Assembly (NCBI RefSeq): GCF_001705665.1
Contig: NZ_MDHA01000009.1
Span: 1-55,067, forward strand
Length of the DNA stretch: 55,067 nucleotides
Origin: Thioclava sp. SK-1
GTDB taxonomy: Bacteria > Pseudomonadota > Alphaproteobacteria > Rhodobacterales > Rhodobacteraceae
Direction of reading: 5' to 3'
Positions within the stretch are counted from its first letter, which is position 1; each line of letters opens with the position of its first letter. A program made the translations under genes and the position numbers. Shown here in pieces: positions 1-7,632 of this stretch. A model generated the notes under the pieces. It made no database searches. It was given only the letters and a program-made list of their open reading frames with translations, and was not told the DNA's origin.

Positions 1-173
1 AGACACGTTTGATCTCCGGGCGCAGCTCCGTATCCCGCTGATGCCGGGCTGAAGCTTTGGCCGGATCGGCTTGGTGCCAAGCGGTGGTAATATGTTGACG
101 GTGCAATCGGCAGCACCCTGCAGATCGACTCGACACCGTAAACAGCCCTTTGATCGTCGATGAAGCCGATCAT
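1..173 (-). pseudogene. IS3-family transposase OrfB, N-terminal fragment, apparently frameshifted
   Basis: An ATG at 173 overlaps the orfA stop in an ATGA junction and opens a frame starting [16 protein letters not shown], typical of IS3-family OrfB (DDE integrase) N-termini. The recognisable continuation DPAKASARHQRDTELRPEIK lies in a different frame from about position 70 leftward, so a small indel near positions 70-90 breaks the frame. The DDE core lies off the window. The frameshift may be real decay or an assembly error at a contig end in a repeat. Confidence 0.6.
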
Positions 174-490
174 CGCTTGAGTGGGCGGTCGAGTTCCGCC
201 TGCGCAAAATAAGCTGATGCCTTGCGCAGTTCACGGTTCTCTCGTTCCAGCGTCTTGATGCGATCACGTTCCTCGGTCGTCACGCCATCCCGCATGCCGC
301 TGTCCTTCTCGGCCTGCTTGACCCATCCGCTCAGTGTCTGGGGAATACAGCCGATCTTGGGTGCAATGGCCGCTATCGCGCCCGCTTGCGTTTCATATGA
401 ACCTTGATGTTCAAACACCATCCGGACCGCCCGTGCGCGAACTTCTGGCGAGTAGCGATTTGCCATTTTGCTTTTTGTCATAACCATCAT
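170..490 (-). CDS. IS3-family transposase OrfA
   Basis: This 106-residue protein has the OrfA layout: an N-terminal helix-turn-helix of the HTH_Tnp_1 type (residues about 10-60, starting [14 protein letters not shown] and including [12 protein letters not shown]), followed by a leucine-zipper-like stretch ([24 protein letters not shown]). In the family, OrfA recognises the IS ends and is joined to OrfB by programmed frameshifting to make the active OrfAB transposase. The start is about 16 bp inside the terminal repeat. It ends in an ATGA overlap with orfB. Length and sequence fit an intact protein. Confidence 0.9.
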   Translation of the reverse strand: MMVMTKSKMANRYSPEVRARAVRMVFEHQGSYETQAGAIAAIAPKIGCIPQTLSGWVKQAEKDSGMRDGVTTEERDRIKTLERENRELRKASAYFAQAELDRPLKR

Positions 491-506
491 CCTTACTTAA
501 GTTGAT

Positions 507-533
507 GGTCTCCGACAAACTCGGGGCGATTCA
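507..533. repeat. IS terminal inverted repeat (left copy)
   Basis: The 27-bp end, read on the minus strand, starts TGAATCGCCCCGAGTTT and ends CGGAGACC. It differs at only a few positions from the end at 54912-54938. It marks where IS sequence stops and local DNA begins. Confidence 0.75.
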
Positions 534-637
534 GTGTGAACTGCGCCGAATTGACCGCAGCGCACCGGACCAGATTTGGCTCTGTATCGTGCTTGCGATA
601 ATCACCCTTTTCAACCGCGCCATATTTCACTGCGCGA

Positions 638-1627
638 TCAGTTCTGATGCCCGTAGAACGGCGGTGAAAGTGTGATGTCCTGCGCTGGAATATGTCCAAA
701 TCCGGAATCCAAAGGTGGATCAGAAACGCCTGCCACGCACCGAATGCCGATATAGCCGCCAATCGGGCTGTACGGATCATCTTGTCGCTTATGCCGTGCA
801 AGTGCTTCGCCGCGAAGGCTGCTTTCATATGCGGGAAACTGCGCATCGGACAGTGGGGAATGGACACCCCGACGTGGAATGGTTTCATAAAAACGCGAAC
901 TGAAGTTGCTGCCGCCTTTGCTGATTGCGGCACCGGGGGGATCAAACCCGGGTTGACCCGTAACCCATTCATAAAGCCCATCTTGCAGATTATAGAGCCC
1001 AAGCGGATTGGGGGGAAAGACCCCGATCGGCGGATTGATCTCCTTGTAGCTGCTATCACGGTCGCCTGACACGACCACATTTTCACCGGGGCGATAATTG
1101 CCATCATTCGTGGCCCAAGACACAAACTGTCCGCGGCTGCGGGCGGCAAATTCCCACTCTGCTTCGGTTGGCAGCCGCATCGGTAATTCGGTAATCTCAC
1201 CCGCCCAGGCACAAAAACGCTTGGCCTCATCAAAGGAGACCGAGGCGGCACGATCCAATTGTTGATAACCTATGGTGTTATCCGTGTGCAAAGGCGGATA
1301 CCCCTGTGCCTGCAGATGGGTATTGTAGCTTTCATAGCTGACCTCATAGGCGGCGATATAATAGCTTTTCAACGTCACTTGGCGCTGTTCCGATGGTTGA
1401 AAATCTGCCGCCCAGATTGTTGTCACCGTACCATCAGGGCGGCGATAATTGATCTGGTAGTTCCCCATCTGGAACGCGCCGCCTTCAACATACACCATCT
1501 GTTCGCGCAGCGTCTGCGCCTGTGTGACCACGTCACGGTTATGCAGCACGCGCGTTATGGTCAGCCATGACACCCCGCCAAGGATGCCATAGGCCAAGAC
1601 ACCAAGATACAACTTACGAAAACGCAT
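638..1627 (-). CDS. Membrane-anchored FGE/SUMF1-fold protein without catalytic cysteines, T6SS-type module
   Basis: This 329-aa protein has one N-terminal membrane segment (residues about 6-26) and then a formylglycine-generating-enzyme fold (about 42-300). The fold is shown by YVEGGAFQMGNY, LPTEAEWEFAARS, GLYNLQDGLYEWV, SKGGSNFSSRF and GIRCVA. In true sulfatase-activating enzymes the segment after the KGGS motif carries the two catalytic cysteines; here it reads NFSSRFYETIPRRG, so sulfatase activation is unlikely. The start overlaps the stop of the upstream cargo gene (TGATG), so the two are translationally coupled. Inference: an accessory or immunity partner of that cargo, anchored in the inner membrane and facing the periplasm. 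The role is untested. Confidence 0.8.
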   Translation of the reverse strand: MRFRKLYLGVLAYGILGGVSWLTITRVLHNRDVVTQAQTLREQMVYVEGGAFQMGNYQINYRRPDGTVTTIWAADFQPSEQRQVTLKSYYIAAYEVSYESYNTHLQAQGYPPLHTDNTIGYQQLDRAASVSFDEAKRFCAWAGEITELPMRLPTEAEWEFAARSRGQFVSWATNDGNYRPGENVVVSGDRDSSYKEINPPIGVFPPNPLGLYNLQDGLYEWVTGQPGFDPPGAAISKGGSNFSSRFYETIPRRGVHSPLSDAQFPAYESSLRGEALARHKRQDDPYSPIGGYIGIRCVAGVSDPPLDSGFGHIPAQDITLSPPFYGHQN

Positions 1628-3474
1628 CAGGCAAGGTTCCTTACGATGACAGGGGTGCCCGCCAGCATTGTGTTGGGGGGTAGGCGGCCGATGGCACGGT
1701 ACAGGGTTTCAAATTTCGCACGGCTTCCACCGTCCAGAACGGCGCGCAGACGGGCCATGCCCGAGGCAGCATCGGATTTGATGCCCGCGCGCGCGACCCG
1801 CTCTATCACTTGTTGCCACTCGCGCTGGGTTTGCACCGTTCCCACCACGGTCAGGATTGCGGCTTCCTGACGTTCTTCAAAAGAGAATACGAAACGCTCG
1901 GACAGCTTGTGTAAGATTGCGGCTTTGGCCTCTGGTGGGGCGAAGATCAACGCCGCAGGACGGGATTGAATTTTACGCGCATAGTCTTCAGCGGCACTTG
2001 CATTGGTGATCGGAGAGATCATTTGTTCCAGCTTGCTTGCGATCACATCAGAGGCATACTCCAGCACCGCGCTGCCTTCATCAATCAACAGAAGAACAAG
2101 TTGGACAAGCGCCTGATAGGCCTCTCGTTGTATGAAATACAGGAATGCGAAATCATTGTCTTTCAGCTGGTTATAGACATACATGATGAATTCTTTGATG
2201 TAGCGGAAGTCAATCGTGCCCGCGATGACCCCTTTGGCACCGACGCCCAAAACGGCGCGTGCCTCGCAGCGATACATAAATTTCCCATTTTCATATGTGA
2301 TTTTCAGTGCAGCTTCGGCGCCCACCCCAGCCGAGATATAGGCAGACCCACCGACTGACACCATCGTCTTCCAGCCCGCATTTTGGACTGCAACACTGCC
2401 TTCTTCCCTCCAGCCCGGATTGCGCCATTCAAACATGCCGGTAGCTGCACCGCCTGCTTCAACCCCGGCGAAGGCACCTGCCGCCAGCTCGCCTTTACTG
2501 CCGGCGGCTGTTGGCTTGACACGCACTCGTCCGGTGGGTTCGGTGGCGAATTCAATACCCGCAGTGCCATACAGGCTGGCACCAAGCATGGCCGAAGCTT
2601 CTATCTTTGCTTGAAAGCGGAAATAGCCGAAATCGGCCTGTTGCTGACGCCCTTCTTCAGATGCGGGCTCATTGACAAAATTGATCAGCGCATGCCAGCC
2701 GTCACGATCAACGAAATACCCGCTGAGCGTCACTTTGGCCTCGCCCAGGATCGCCTTTGCCTCGGCATTGCCCTTCAGCGCGTAATTGCCCTTTTGGGGC
2801 TCATATCCCAGCTGCACCCCGAAACCCGCATAGCCCCGTAACAGCTGCGCCCCGGCTGAAAGATCGAACATCGCCCCTGTGTCGGAATAGGTCAGGCTTT
2901 CGTTGACCGCATCAACCCATTTCAACCAATTCGCATCCCATAGATCTGTGATCGAACCGCTAACGGCGCCTTTGGCAATTTGCCCGTTATATGTGATCCC
3001 ACTCTTTAGATCCGTCGCAATTTTCTTTGAGCTTTCGCTGAAAGCTGCGCGTAAATTGGCGCGATTAAGCGCAGAGCGACCGTCTTCGCCGCTTGTTGCC
3101 TGTAACAATGATTTGTCGATCTTGTAGCTGCGCCAATGGTTGCGCATCTTGTCGCTGCGAATGCGGGTCCATTTTTTGCCGGTGATCGAATAGGCTTGGA
3201 CCAGATGTTTGTCAGGCAATCCCTGTGTGGGTTTGATATAGGCCTTAAGCATCTTGGAAAGCGCATCTTGGGCATCCACGACGGTCTGCGGATCCCCCTC
3301 TATTTTGGCTTGGTCCAAGGCTGCGAACGCCGCGTCGACCTCTCGCATTTCAGCCTGCAGCAGGCCCAGCTCATCGCCGGCATATAAAAGAATATTGCTT
3401 TCACCTACCGCAGCATCGCCGCAGGCCGGAACATACAGAAGCTCGAATTCCCCACAAGAGACGCAGATGCTCAT
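1627..3474 (-). CDS. Putative type VI secretion cargo/effector (615 aa, novel C-terminal region)
   Basis: No named domain was recognised. The N-terminus has a short cysteine-containing stretch (MSICVSCGEFELLYVPAC), then a helical, probably coiled segment (about 30-75). The middle (about 205-415) is rich in Gly and Ala with repeated alternating patterns such as AGAFAGVEAGGAATG and GASLYGTAGIEF. A hydrophobic helical stretch follows (LVQLVLLLIDEGSAVL, about 450-475) and then a helical C-terminus. It sits directly downstream of a DUF4123 gene with an ATGA overlap; DUF4123 proteins are adaptors that load T6SS effectors onto VgrG. Hence a secreted antibacterial toxin, perhaps membrane-active, is inferred from context and composition only. 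Confidence 0.6.
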   Translation of the reverse strand: MSICVSCGEFELLYVPACGDAAVGESNILLYAGDELGLLQAEMREVDAAFAALDQAKIEGDPQTVVDAQDALSKMLKAYIKPTQGLPDKHLVQAYSITGKKWTRIRSDKMRNHWRSYKIDKSLLQATSGEDGRSALNRANLRAAFSESSKKIATDLKSGITYNGQIAKGAVSGSITDLWDANWLKWVDAVNESLTYSDTGAMFDLSAGAQLLRGYAGFGVQLGYEPQKGNYALKGNAEAKAILGEAKVTLSGYFVDRDGWHALINFVNEPASEEGRQQQADFGYFRFQAKIEASAMLGASLYGTAGIEFATEPTGRVRVKPTAAGSKGELAAGAFAGVEAGGAATGMFEWRNPGWREEGSVAVQNAGWKTMVSVGGSAYISAGVGAEAALKITYENGKFMYRCEARAVLGVGAKGVIAGTIDFRYIKEFIMYVYNQLKDNDFAFLYFIQREAYQALVQLVLLLIDEGSAVLEYASDVIASKLEQMISPITNASAAEDYARKIQSRPAALIFAPPEAKAAILHKLSERFVFSFEERQEAAILTVVGTVQTQREWQQVIERVARAGIKSDAASGMARLRAVLDGGSRAKFETLYRAIGRLPPNTMLAGTPVIVRNLA

Positions 3475-4430
3475 TCCAGCACTCCTTCGATCTGATAGTG
3501 GTCGCGATAGACAAGCATAATCCGTCGTAACGAGTGATTGCCGCTTTCCACTTCGGTCCAGAACGGCGCGTGCCCTTCTGGCGGCATCTTGCGCAGTAAA
3601 TCGAACGCTTCTTGAAGGCGGGGTTCATGGTCAAACCCTGCTCGCAGCAATCGCATGAAAATCGGGTAGGCATCTGCGCGATCACGTGGGTCGGATTGAC
3701 AGTCCACAGCCATGCGGCGTGCCGTGCGGTCGGTTACGAAATCCTCAAAGACACGGCGCGTTTTGGCGTCGATGGCCGGAACCGCCACCCGTGCCGCCCC
3801 ATCTACCTGGGCCGTTACCGATTGGATCGAAAATCGCCCAGCTTCCAGTGCAGGCCAAGGATAGAAGATATGTGATACAGATGAAAAAAATGCGCTGACT
3901 TCGGCGTCATTGCTTGCATAAAGCAGCGCGTCCAGCATTCCTGGCTCCGCCAGCCGAAAGAATTCTGTCGCGCCGCGTTCGTCTGTTACCTGTGTGTAAC
4001 GGCGCAAATGGGCGCGTAGATCGTTCAGGTCGTGCCTGCTGGTCAGCCAGATACCCGCGCCAAACATTGCACGCGGTTGAAGGCCTTGGGCATCATGCAT
4101 GAATGTGGCGCGTGCAAACTTGCTGTTGGGATCCAGTTCCACCAACCACGGCGCGGTAGCCCCTTCATCAGACAGATGGCGATGTTCATACAAGCAGACA
4201 TGTTCAAGGCCGGAAACCTCCAACCGCTCGGGCAAAAAAAGTGATCGCGCCCCATCGATCAGGGCATAGATCCGCCCAGGTGCCATATGCTCCGTTGCGC
4301 TGGTATCATTACGCATCTGTGACATGATATCTTCGGCATGTGCGCCGTCAGGGGCCAGATCATCTTCTAAGAGGCTTCGCTGTGCAAGCAAGCAGGCCGG
4401 AGCCGAACGCAAATTGTCCCAAACTAACAT
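3471..4430 (-). CDS. DUF4123 domain protein, T6SS effector adaptor/chaperone
   Basis: The 319-aa protein contains a DUF4123 domain at about residues 50-190: GRIYALIDGARS at its start, APWLVEL, the HLRRYTQV element, and FFRLAEPGMLDALL. DUF4123 (TEC/Tap) proteins bind cognate effectors and deliver them to the VgrG spike. It is the first gene of a three-gene coupled set with the cargo gene (ATGA overlap at 3471-3474) and the FGE-fold gene. No vgrG, hcp, PAAR or T6SS sheath gene is visible nearby, so the module would rely on a secretion system encoded elsewhere. No strong Shine-Dalgarno is seen before the chosen ATG, so the start is uncertain. Confidence 0.75.
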   Translation of the reverse strand: MLVWDNLRSAPACLLAQRSLLEDDLAPDGAHAEDIMSQMRNDTSATEHMAPGRIYALIDGARSLFLPERLEVSGLEHVCLYEHRHLSDEGATAPWLVELDPNSKFARATFMHDAQGLQPRAMFGAGIWLTSRHDLNDLRAHLRRYTQVTDERGATEFFRLAEPGMLDALLYASNDAEVSAFFSSVSHIFYPWPALEAGRFSIQSVTAQVDGAARVAVPAIDAKTRRVFEDFVTDRTARRMAVDCQSDPRDRADAYPIFMRLLRAGFDHEPRLQEAFDLLRKMPPEGHAPFWTEVESGNHSLRRIMLVYRDHYQIEGVLE

Positions 4431-5074
4431 CGTGATACATCGCTGAATTTAAATTCTAAAATTGAAGCGCAAAGTTACAAAAATTGCGCGGCTTGGCCAG
4501 TTCTTTCGCAACGGACCTGTCACGGAATTTTCCCTCCACGCTCGATCGACAGGCCGCTCCAACTTGCGCTGCCTATCAACTCTGGCCGAGGGTGGAGTTT
4601 TAGGGCTTTGATCACGATGACGGGCTGATGGCGTCAACGGGAAGTGCAATGTGCTCGTTATGTTGTATCCGACGGCGCTGTGTGGCCTGGGGTCGTAGTG
4701 TCTACGCCAATCCTCCGACTTTTCGACGGTATCTGCGAAAGCCAGGAACGAATATGTGCTTGGGCATTCGGAGCTGAGTTTGCTGTTGGGCCGCAGGATC
4801 GTTTCCTGCCCTTATGGTCAGCTTGTGACGATTGCCTTTGATGGATTTGCCGCCGGATCTGTTGTCGGCTGCCTGCCCCTCTTGGTGTCCCGTAATGTGC
4901 CCGCTGACGTTGATCTTAACACCGACCGGGCCGTGATCTGCCTTCCACTTTACGCCATGCTGCCCGATGTGGCGCTAAAATTGCGCCCTCTTTTGCCGGT
5001 GCGCTGACCCCATCCGTCACGGCCTATTAGATAACCTGAACTGCCCCGGTGCTTCGGCATCGGGGCTGTCTTCG
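4431..5074. other. 644 bp without a convincing gene
   Basis: The open frames here are short and match nothing I recognise. The longest plausible one runs on the plus strand from a GTG near 4756 to a stop at 5007 (about 83 codons, no clear ribosome binding site). It could be a remnant or a very small gene. The stretch separates the T6SS-type module from the small membrane protein at 5075. Confidence 0.4.
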
Positions 5075-5290
5075 TCAAAAAATCTGGCTAACCGCTGTGA
5101 CGCCAGCGCCCACCAATGCGCCAATAATTGCGCTGATGATTGCGATCTTGAAATTGTCGCGTCTTGTGATCTTGAATTTGAGCAGATCAATCTCGCGTTG
5201 GTGTTGTTCGGCAGCGTCCGGTGATCCAAAGCCGCCACCGCTGCCAACAAACCCGACCAAATCTTCGAGTTCCTTTTCGAGCTTGCCCAT
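5075..5290 (-). CDS. Small membrane protein, coiled coil plus C-terminal TM segment
   Basis: Started at the ATG at 5290, this is a 71-aa protein: a charged N-terminus (MGKLEKELEDLVGF), a glycine patch, a likely helical segment with alternating charge (QHQREIDLLKFKITRRDNFK), and one C-terminal transmembrane helix (IAIISAIIGALVGAGVTAV). This layout is common for small tail-anchored hypothetical proteins. It lies just outside the left end of the tRNA-Ser island. A longer frame opens further upstream but adds a cysteine-rich tail that does not look real. Function unknown. Confidence 0.5.
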   Translation of the reverse strand: MGKLEKELEDLVGFVGSGGGFGSPDAAEQHQREIDLLKFKITRRDNFKIAIISAIIGALVGAGVTAVSQIF

Positions 5291-5508
5291 ACAGCGCCTA
5301 TTCCTCAAACCCTGACATGTCTTGCCCGCACAATACTGCGGGGCGAAGCCGAAGGGCAACTGTCGAATTCACGAATGCGTTGGCTTATCCGCTGTCATGG
5401 GGATTCAACTTGACCTGAACTAGCCTTTCCCGAACATACAATTCGACATGCGAAATTTGCTAACCTGGAGTGAATTTTCAAATAAATTTAATCACTTGAA
5501 TGGATGTG

Positions 5509-5525
5509 TGGCGGAGAGACAGGGA
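5509..5525. repeat. Distal attachment-site repeat of the tRNA-Ser island
   Basis: This 17-bp direct copy of the tRNA-Ser 3' end (10786-10802) marks the far end of the integrated element. The bases on both sides diverge immediately. Confidence 0.85.
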
Positions 5526-6228
5526 CAATCCACCAAAACCATAAGTCATTGACTTAACTGGACATACAAGAGCGAAGGTTGCTTGTGTGTCTCACTTTGT
5601 GTGCCAGTTTATAGCCCGGATGTTTCGGAAAAGTCAAAGGTATCTGTTTGGGTAACCGGATAAAGGTCTATCCATGGTATCAGCTTAAGTATCAGAAAGA
5701 TATAAATATTCTTGGATTTGGGTGGATTTCATATTGGTTTTGGATTGCTCGTTTAGAAGCTGGATACATCGAAGATTGAGATGAGGCAGGAAGGCAATCG
5801 GTTTTGAATGTGTATTATAAACCATTGATTATAAATGATTTAATATAGAAGAAGATTAAATATTTGGCCAGACAGATACTCGGTCGCATCTTGTCCTATA
5901 GGTGGCGTGGTGGATTTATCCAATAGAAACAGATGGATAACGTGGTGCGTCAGGGGTTATTCAACCGCCTTCTGTCCATTAGTGGGTGCGAATGGTTCCC
6001 ATGGGTTGGGCTGCTCTGTCTATATGTGAGGAATAGACCCCGCCAGTCGCACCGCTTAGTGCGCGCGGCAAGGCAACTCTCATGGAAAACAGATAGATAC
6101 GGCACAGCAGAAGCCGAAAAAGCTGAACGAAGACGTGGGTGGTAGGCCCTCACATAAAAGGGGCCATGGGGGAAGTTGTGACTTCGCCTGTGTAGAGATG
6201 GCCGCTCGGAAAAATGTGCCGTGAAATC
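5526..6228. other. Non-coding, partly AT-rich end of the island with RNA-like inverted repeats
   Basis: No convincing gene is seen apart from a possible 43-codon ORF at 5648-5779. The stretch 5640-5870 is markedly AT-rich compared with the rest of the window. The stretch 6023-6156 is closed by a perfect 9-bp complement (tatgtgagg at 6023-6031, cctcacata at 6148-6156) and contains a smaller hairpin at 6048-6063 (arms cgcac/gtgcg). Another hairpin lies at 6172-6185 (gaagt/acttc). This could be a structured RNA of the island or its recombination region. The transcribed strand is unknown. Confidence 0.4.
5648..5779 (+). CDS. Possible 43-aa membrane microprotein
   Basis: A TTG start preceded by AAAGG opens a frame with an internally sensible sequence: a basic N-terminus (GNRIKVYPWYQLKYQKD), a hydrophobic aromatic stretch (LGFGWISYWFWIA) and a short charged end. 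The only support is the open frame, the possible ribosome binding site and the membrane-like composition; it may be chance in an AT-rich stretch. Confidence 0.22.
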   Translation: MGNRIKVYPWYQLKYQKDINILGFGWISYWFWIARLEAGYIED

Positions 6229-7245
6229 CTACTGAGAGCATCGAAGCCTTTCATACTCAGCCCGAACGCGCCACTCTACGGACGCAGCGGAAACTTGTTG
6301 TGCAGGCAGGCTGGCAACAATCTCTTCAGCTTGTTGTCTGAGTTCCGCTTGAGCGGCCACTTGCAGCATCATCTCATAAACAAAACCGGCTGGTGCGCCA
6401 CTACGCTCCAACTCTCGATAAGTTTCAAGTCCGAGGCGTGTAGGTGGTCGGTGTCCCATGCCTGTGGATCGGCCAGCATAGCCGTGCAAGTCTATGTTAA
6501 CATAACCAAAGCACGATTTTATGTGCCAGCCATATGAGTGATCTTCATTGGGGCATTCTCGGACAAGTGGTCCGTCGCTTGAATGCAGAGACAGCGGTTC
6601 GCTTGGTTCAACTTCGGTCCATTGGTGCCATCCCGATCCTGTCTGGACCAAATGAGGCACACGCCAAGGATTGGCCAGATACGCTTCGCGCTCAGCTACA
6701 GTAAGCGTACCATCTGCCTCCTTTTGGGCCAGTGCCGCAAACTCGGTGTTCGCGGTTTCGATCTGTGTGGCGATGGATGGCGCAAGGCTGCGGATCAATG
6801 CAAGCTGGGCATCAGGATCCAAGCAAGCGGTCTGACTTGCATACCAATCGGGAAACATGTCGAAGAAGCGTTGCCCTGTGTCTTGGGTGGCCAAACGCTG
6901 CAACTGACGGATTCTGGCGCGTTGGGCGGCAGCAAGATTACTGTTTCGCATTATTTCTTCGTGACGCCCGTAGGGAATACCTTGGGCCAAAGCATCATAA
7001 TATGCAGTCCGGTCGTAATCAGCCTCGCCAGCACGAAGGCCCACGACAACAGCCAAGCTGGCGGGAACATGTGCCGCGTAGCGAGCAAAGCGGTTTCCAT
7101 TTGCCCAAGCCCATTCATCGAGAAGGGCAGGCACTTCGTCCCTAGTGACGGCCTGAATGCCCCCATCTTCAATCAGTCTGCTAGTGGCGACACCAACAAG
7201 CACAAGCGCGGTGGCGGCAACGGCGGCTTTGTAAACTGTTTTCAT
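6229..7245 (-). CDS. Exported protein of unknown function in the RT island
   Basis: The start at 7245 was preferred over an upstream ATG at 7287 because it gives a clean signal peptide or anchor (MKTVYKAAVAATALVLVGVATS). The mature part (338 aa in total) is mostly helical and polar, with QRARIRQLQRLATQDTGQRF and EREAYLANPWRVPHL among its features, a cysteine-containing middle (RECPNEDHSYGWHIKSCFGY) and a glutamine- and alanine-rich C-terminal helix. No family was recognised. It is the last gene before the non-coding end of the island. It is divergent from the XRE gene, so the small regulator may control it. Its presence beside the reverse transcriptase makes it a possible partner, but it may be unrelated cargo. 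Confidence 0.65.
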   Translation of the reverse strand: MKTVYKAAVAATALVLVGVATSRLIEDGGIQAVTRDEVPALLDEWAWANGNRFARYAAHVPASLAVVVGLRAGEADYDRTAYYDALAQGIPYGRHEEIMRNSNLAAAQRARIRQLQRLATQDTGQRFFDMFPDWYASQTACLDPDAQLALIRSLAPSIATQIETANTEFAALAQKEADGTLTVAEREAYLANPWRVPHLVQTGSGWHQWTEVEPSEPLSLHSSDGPLVRECPNEDHSYGWHIKSCFGYVNIDLHGYAGRSTGMGHRPPTRLGLETYRELERSGAPAGFVYEMMLQVAAQAELRQQAEEIVASLPAQQVSAASVEWRVRAEYERLRCSQ

Positions 7246-7337
7246 AGCAAATCCCGGCGTTTCAAGGTGCAGAGATACACGCCCCACTTCTGCACACAGT
7301 TATCCTAAAATGGTATTATCCTGACTTGGGATTACCC

Positions 7338-7366
7338 GACTGCCTGCATTCGATCAACAGGCAGTC
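7338..7366. promoter_or_regulatory. Inverted repeat upstream of the XRE regulator (operator candidate)
   Basis: The arms gactgcctg (7338-7346) and caggcagtc (7358-7366) are perfectly complementary with an 11-bp spacer. The repeat ends two bases before the TTG start of the XRE gene and lies between two divergent genes. It could be the binding site for autoregulation by the XRE protein, or a hairpin masking its start. Confidence 0.5.
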
Positions 7367-7368
7367 AC

Positions 7369-7626
7369 TTGACCAAGACACTTCGCACACCTGAACACGT
7401 TTACCTGTGCCAGCGGCTCAGGCAGGTGCGCCTTGATGCAGGTCTGACCCAAGCTGACTTGGCAGAGCGTCTGGGCAAGCCACAGTCTTTTGTCGCCAAG
7501 GTCGAGACGCGCGAGCGCAGGCTGGACGTGATCGAGTTCGCCAAGTGGATGGTCGCTTGTGACGCTCTTGAATTGGTTGCAGCAACTGTTGCAGCGATTG
7601 CAGAGAATTTGGATCAGCCCGAGTAA
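7369..7626 (+). CDS. XRE-family helix-turn-helix regulator
   Basis: The 85-aa protein is essentially one Cro/CI-type HTH domain: residues about 10-60, with QRLRQVRLDAGLTQADLAERL and the recognition helix in GKPQSFVAKVETRERRLDVIEF. It starts with TTG immediately after a 29-bp inverted repeat that could be its operator. It is divergent from the exported-protein gene and convergent with the reverse-transcriptase gene (6 bp between the two ends). Inference: the island's repressor. No toxin-antitoxin partner of the usual HigBA or HipBA kind is adjacent. Confidence 0.85.
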   Translation: MTKTLRTPEHVYLCQRLRQVRLDAGLTQADLAERLGKPQSFVAKVETRERRLDVIEFAKWMVACDALELVAATVAAIAENLDQPE

Positions 7627-7632
7627 AAGTAG

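Larger units (their letters stand above)
1..533 (-). mobile_element. IS3-family insertion sequence, 5' part (runs off the left edge)
   Basis: The upstream terminal inverted repeat, orfA and the first part of orfB are present; the rest lies outside the window. The terminal repeat at 507-533 matches, as a mirror image, the repeat at 54912-54938 of a second partial copy at the other end of the window. Both copies are transcribed leftward, so they are direct repeats around 54.4 kb. The identification rests on the orfA/orfB arrangement and the paired ends; the exact IS name cannot be given. Confidence 0.85.

Noticed and set aside
493-1251. 252-codon minus-strand open frame overlapping the FGE-fold gene
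   Set aside because: It is an alternate-frame shadow with high Pro/Arg composition; the FGE motifs are in the other frame and the coupled start supports that gene.
4449-4649. 66-codon minus-strand ORF upstream of the DUF4123 gene
   Set aside because: Arg/Pro-rich composition, no ribosome binding site and no recognisable family; probably chance.
5933-6145. 70-codon plus-strand ORF in the island's non-coding end
   Set aside because: No ribosome binding site and low-complexity basic composition; the segment shows RNA-like inverted repeats, so it was not called as a gene.
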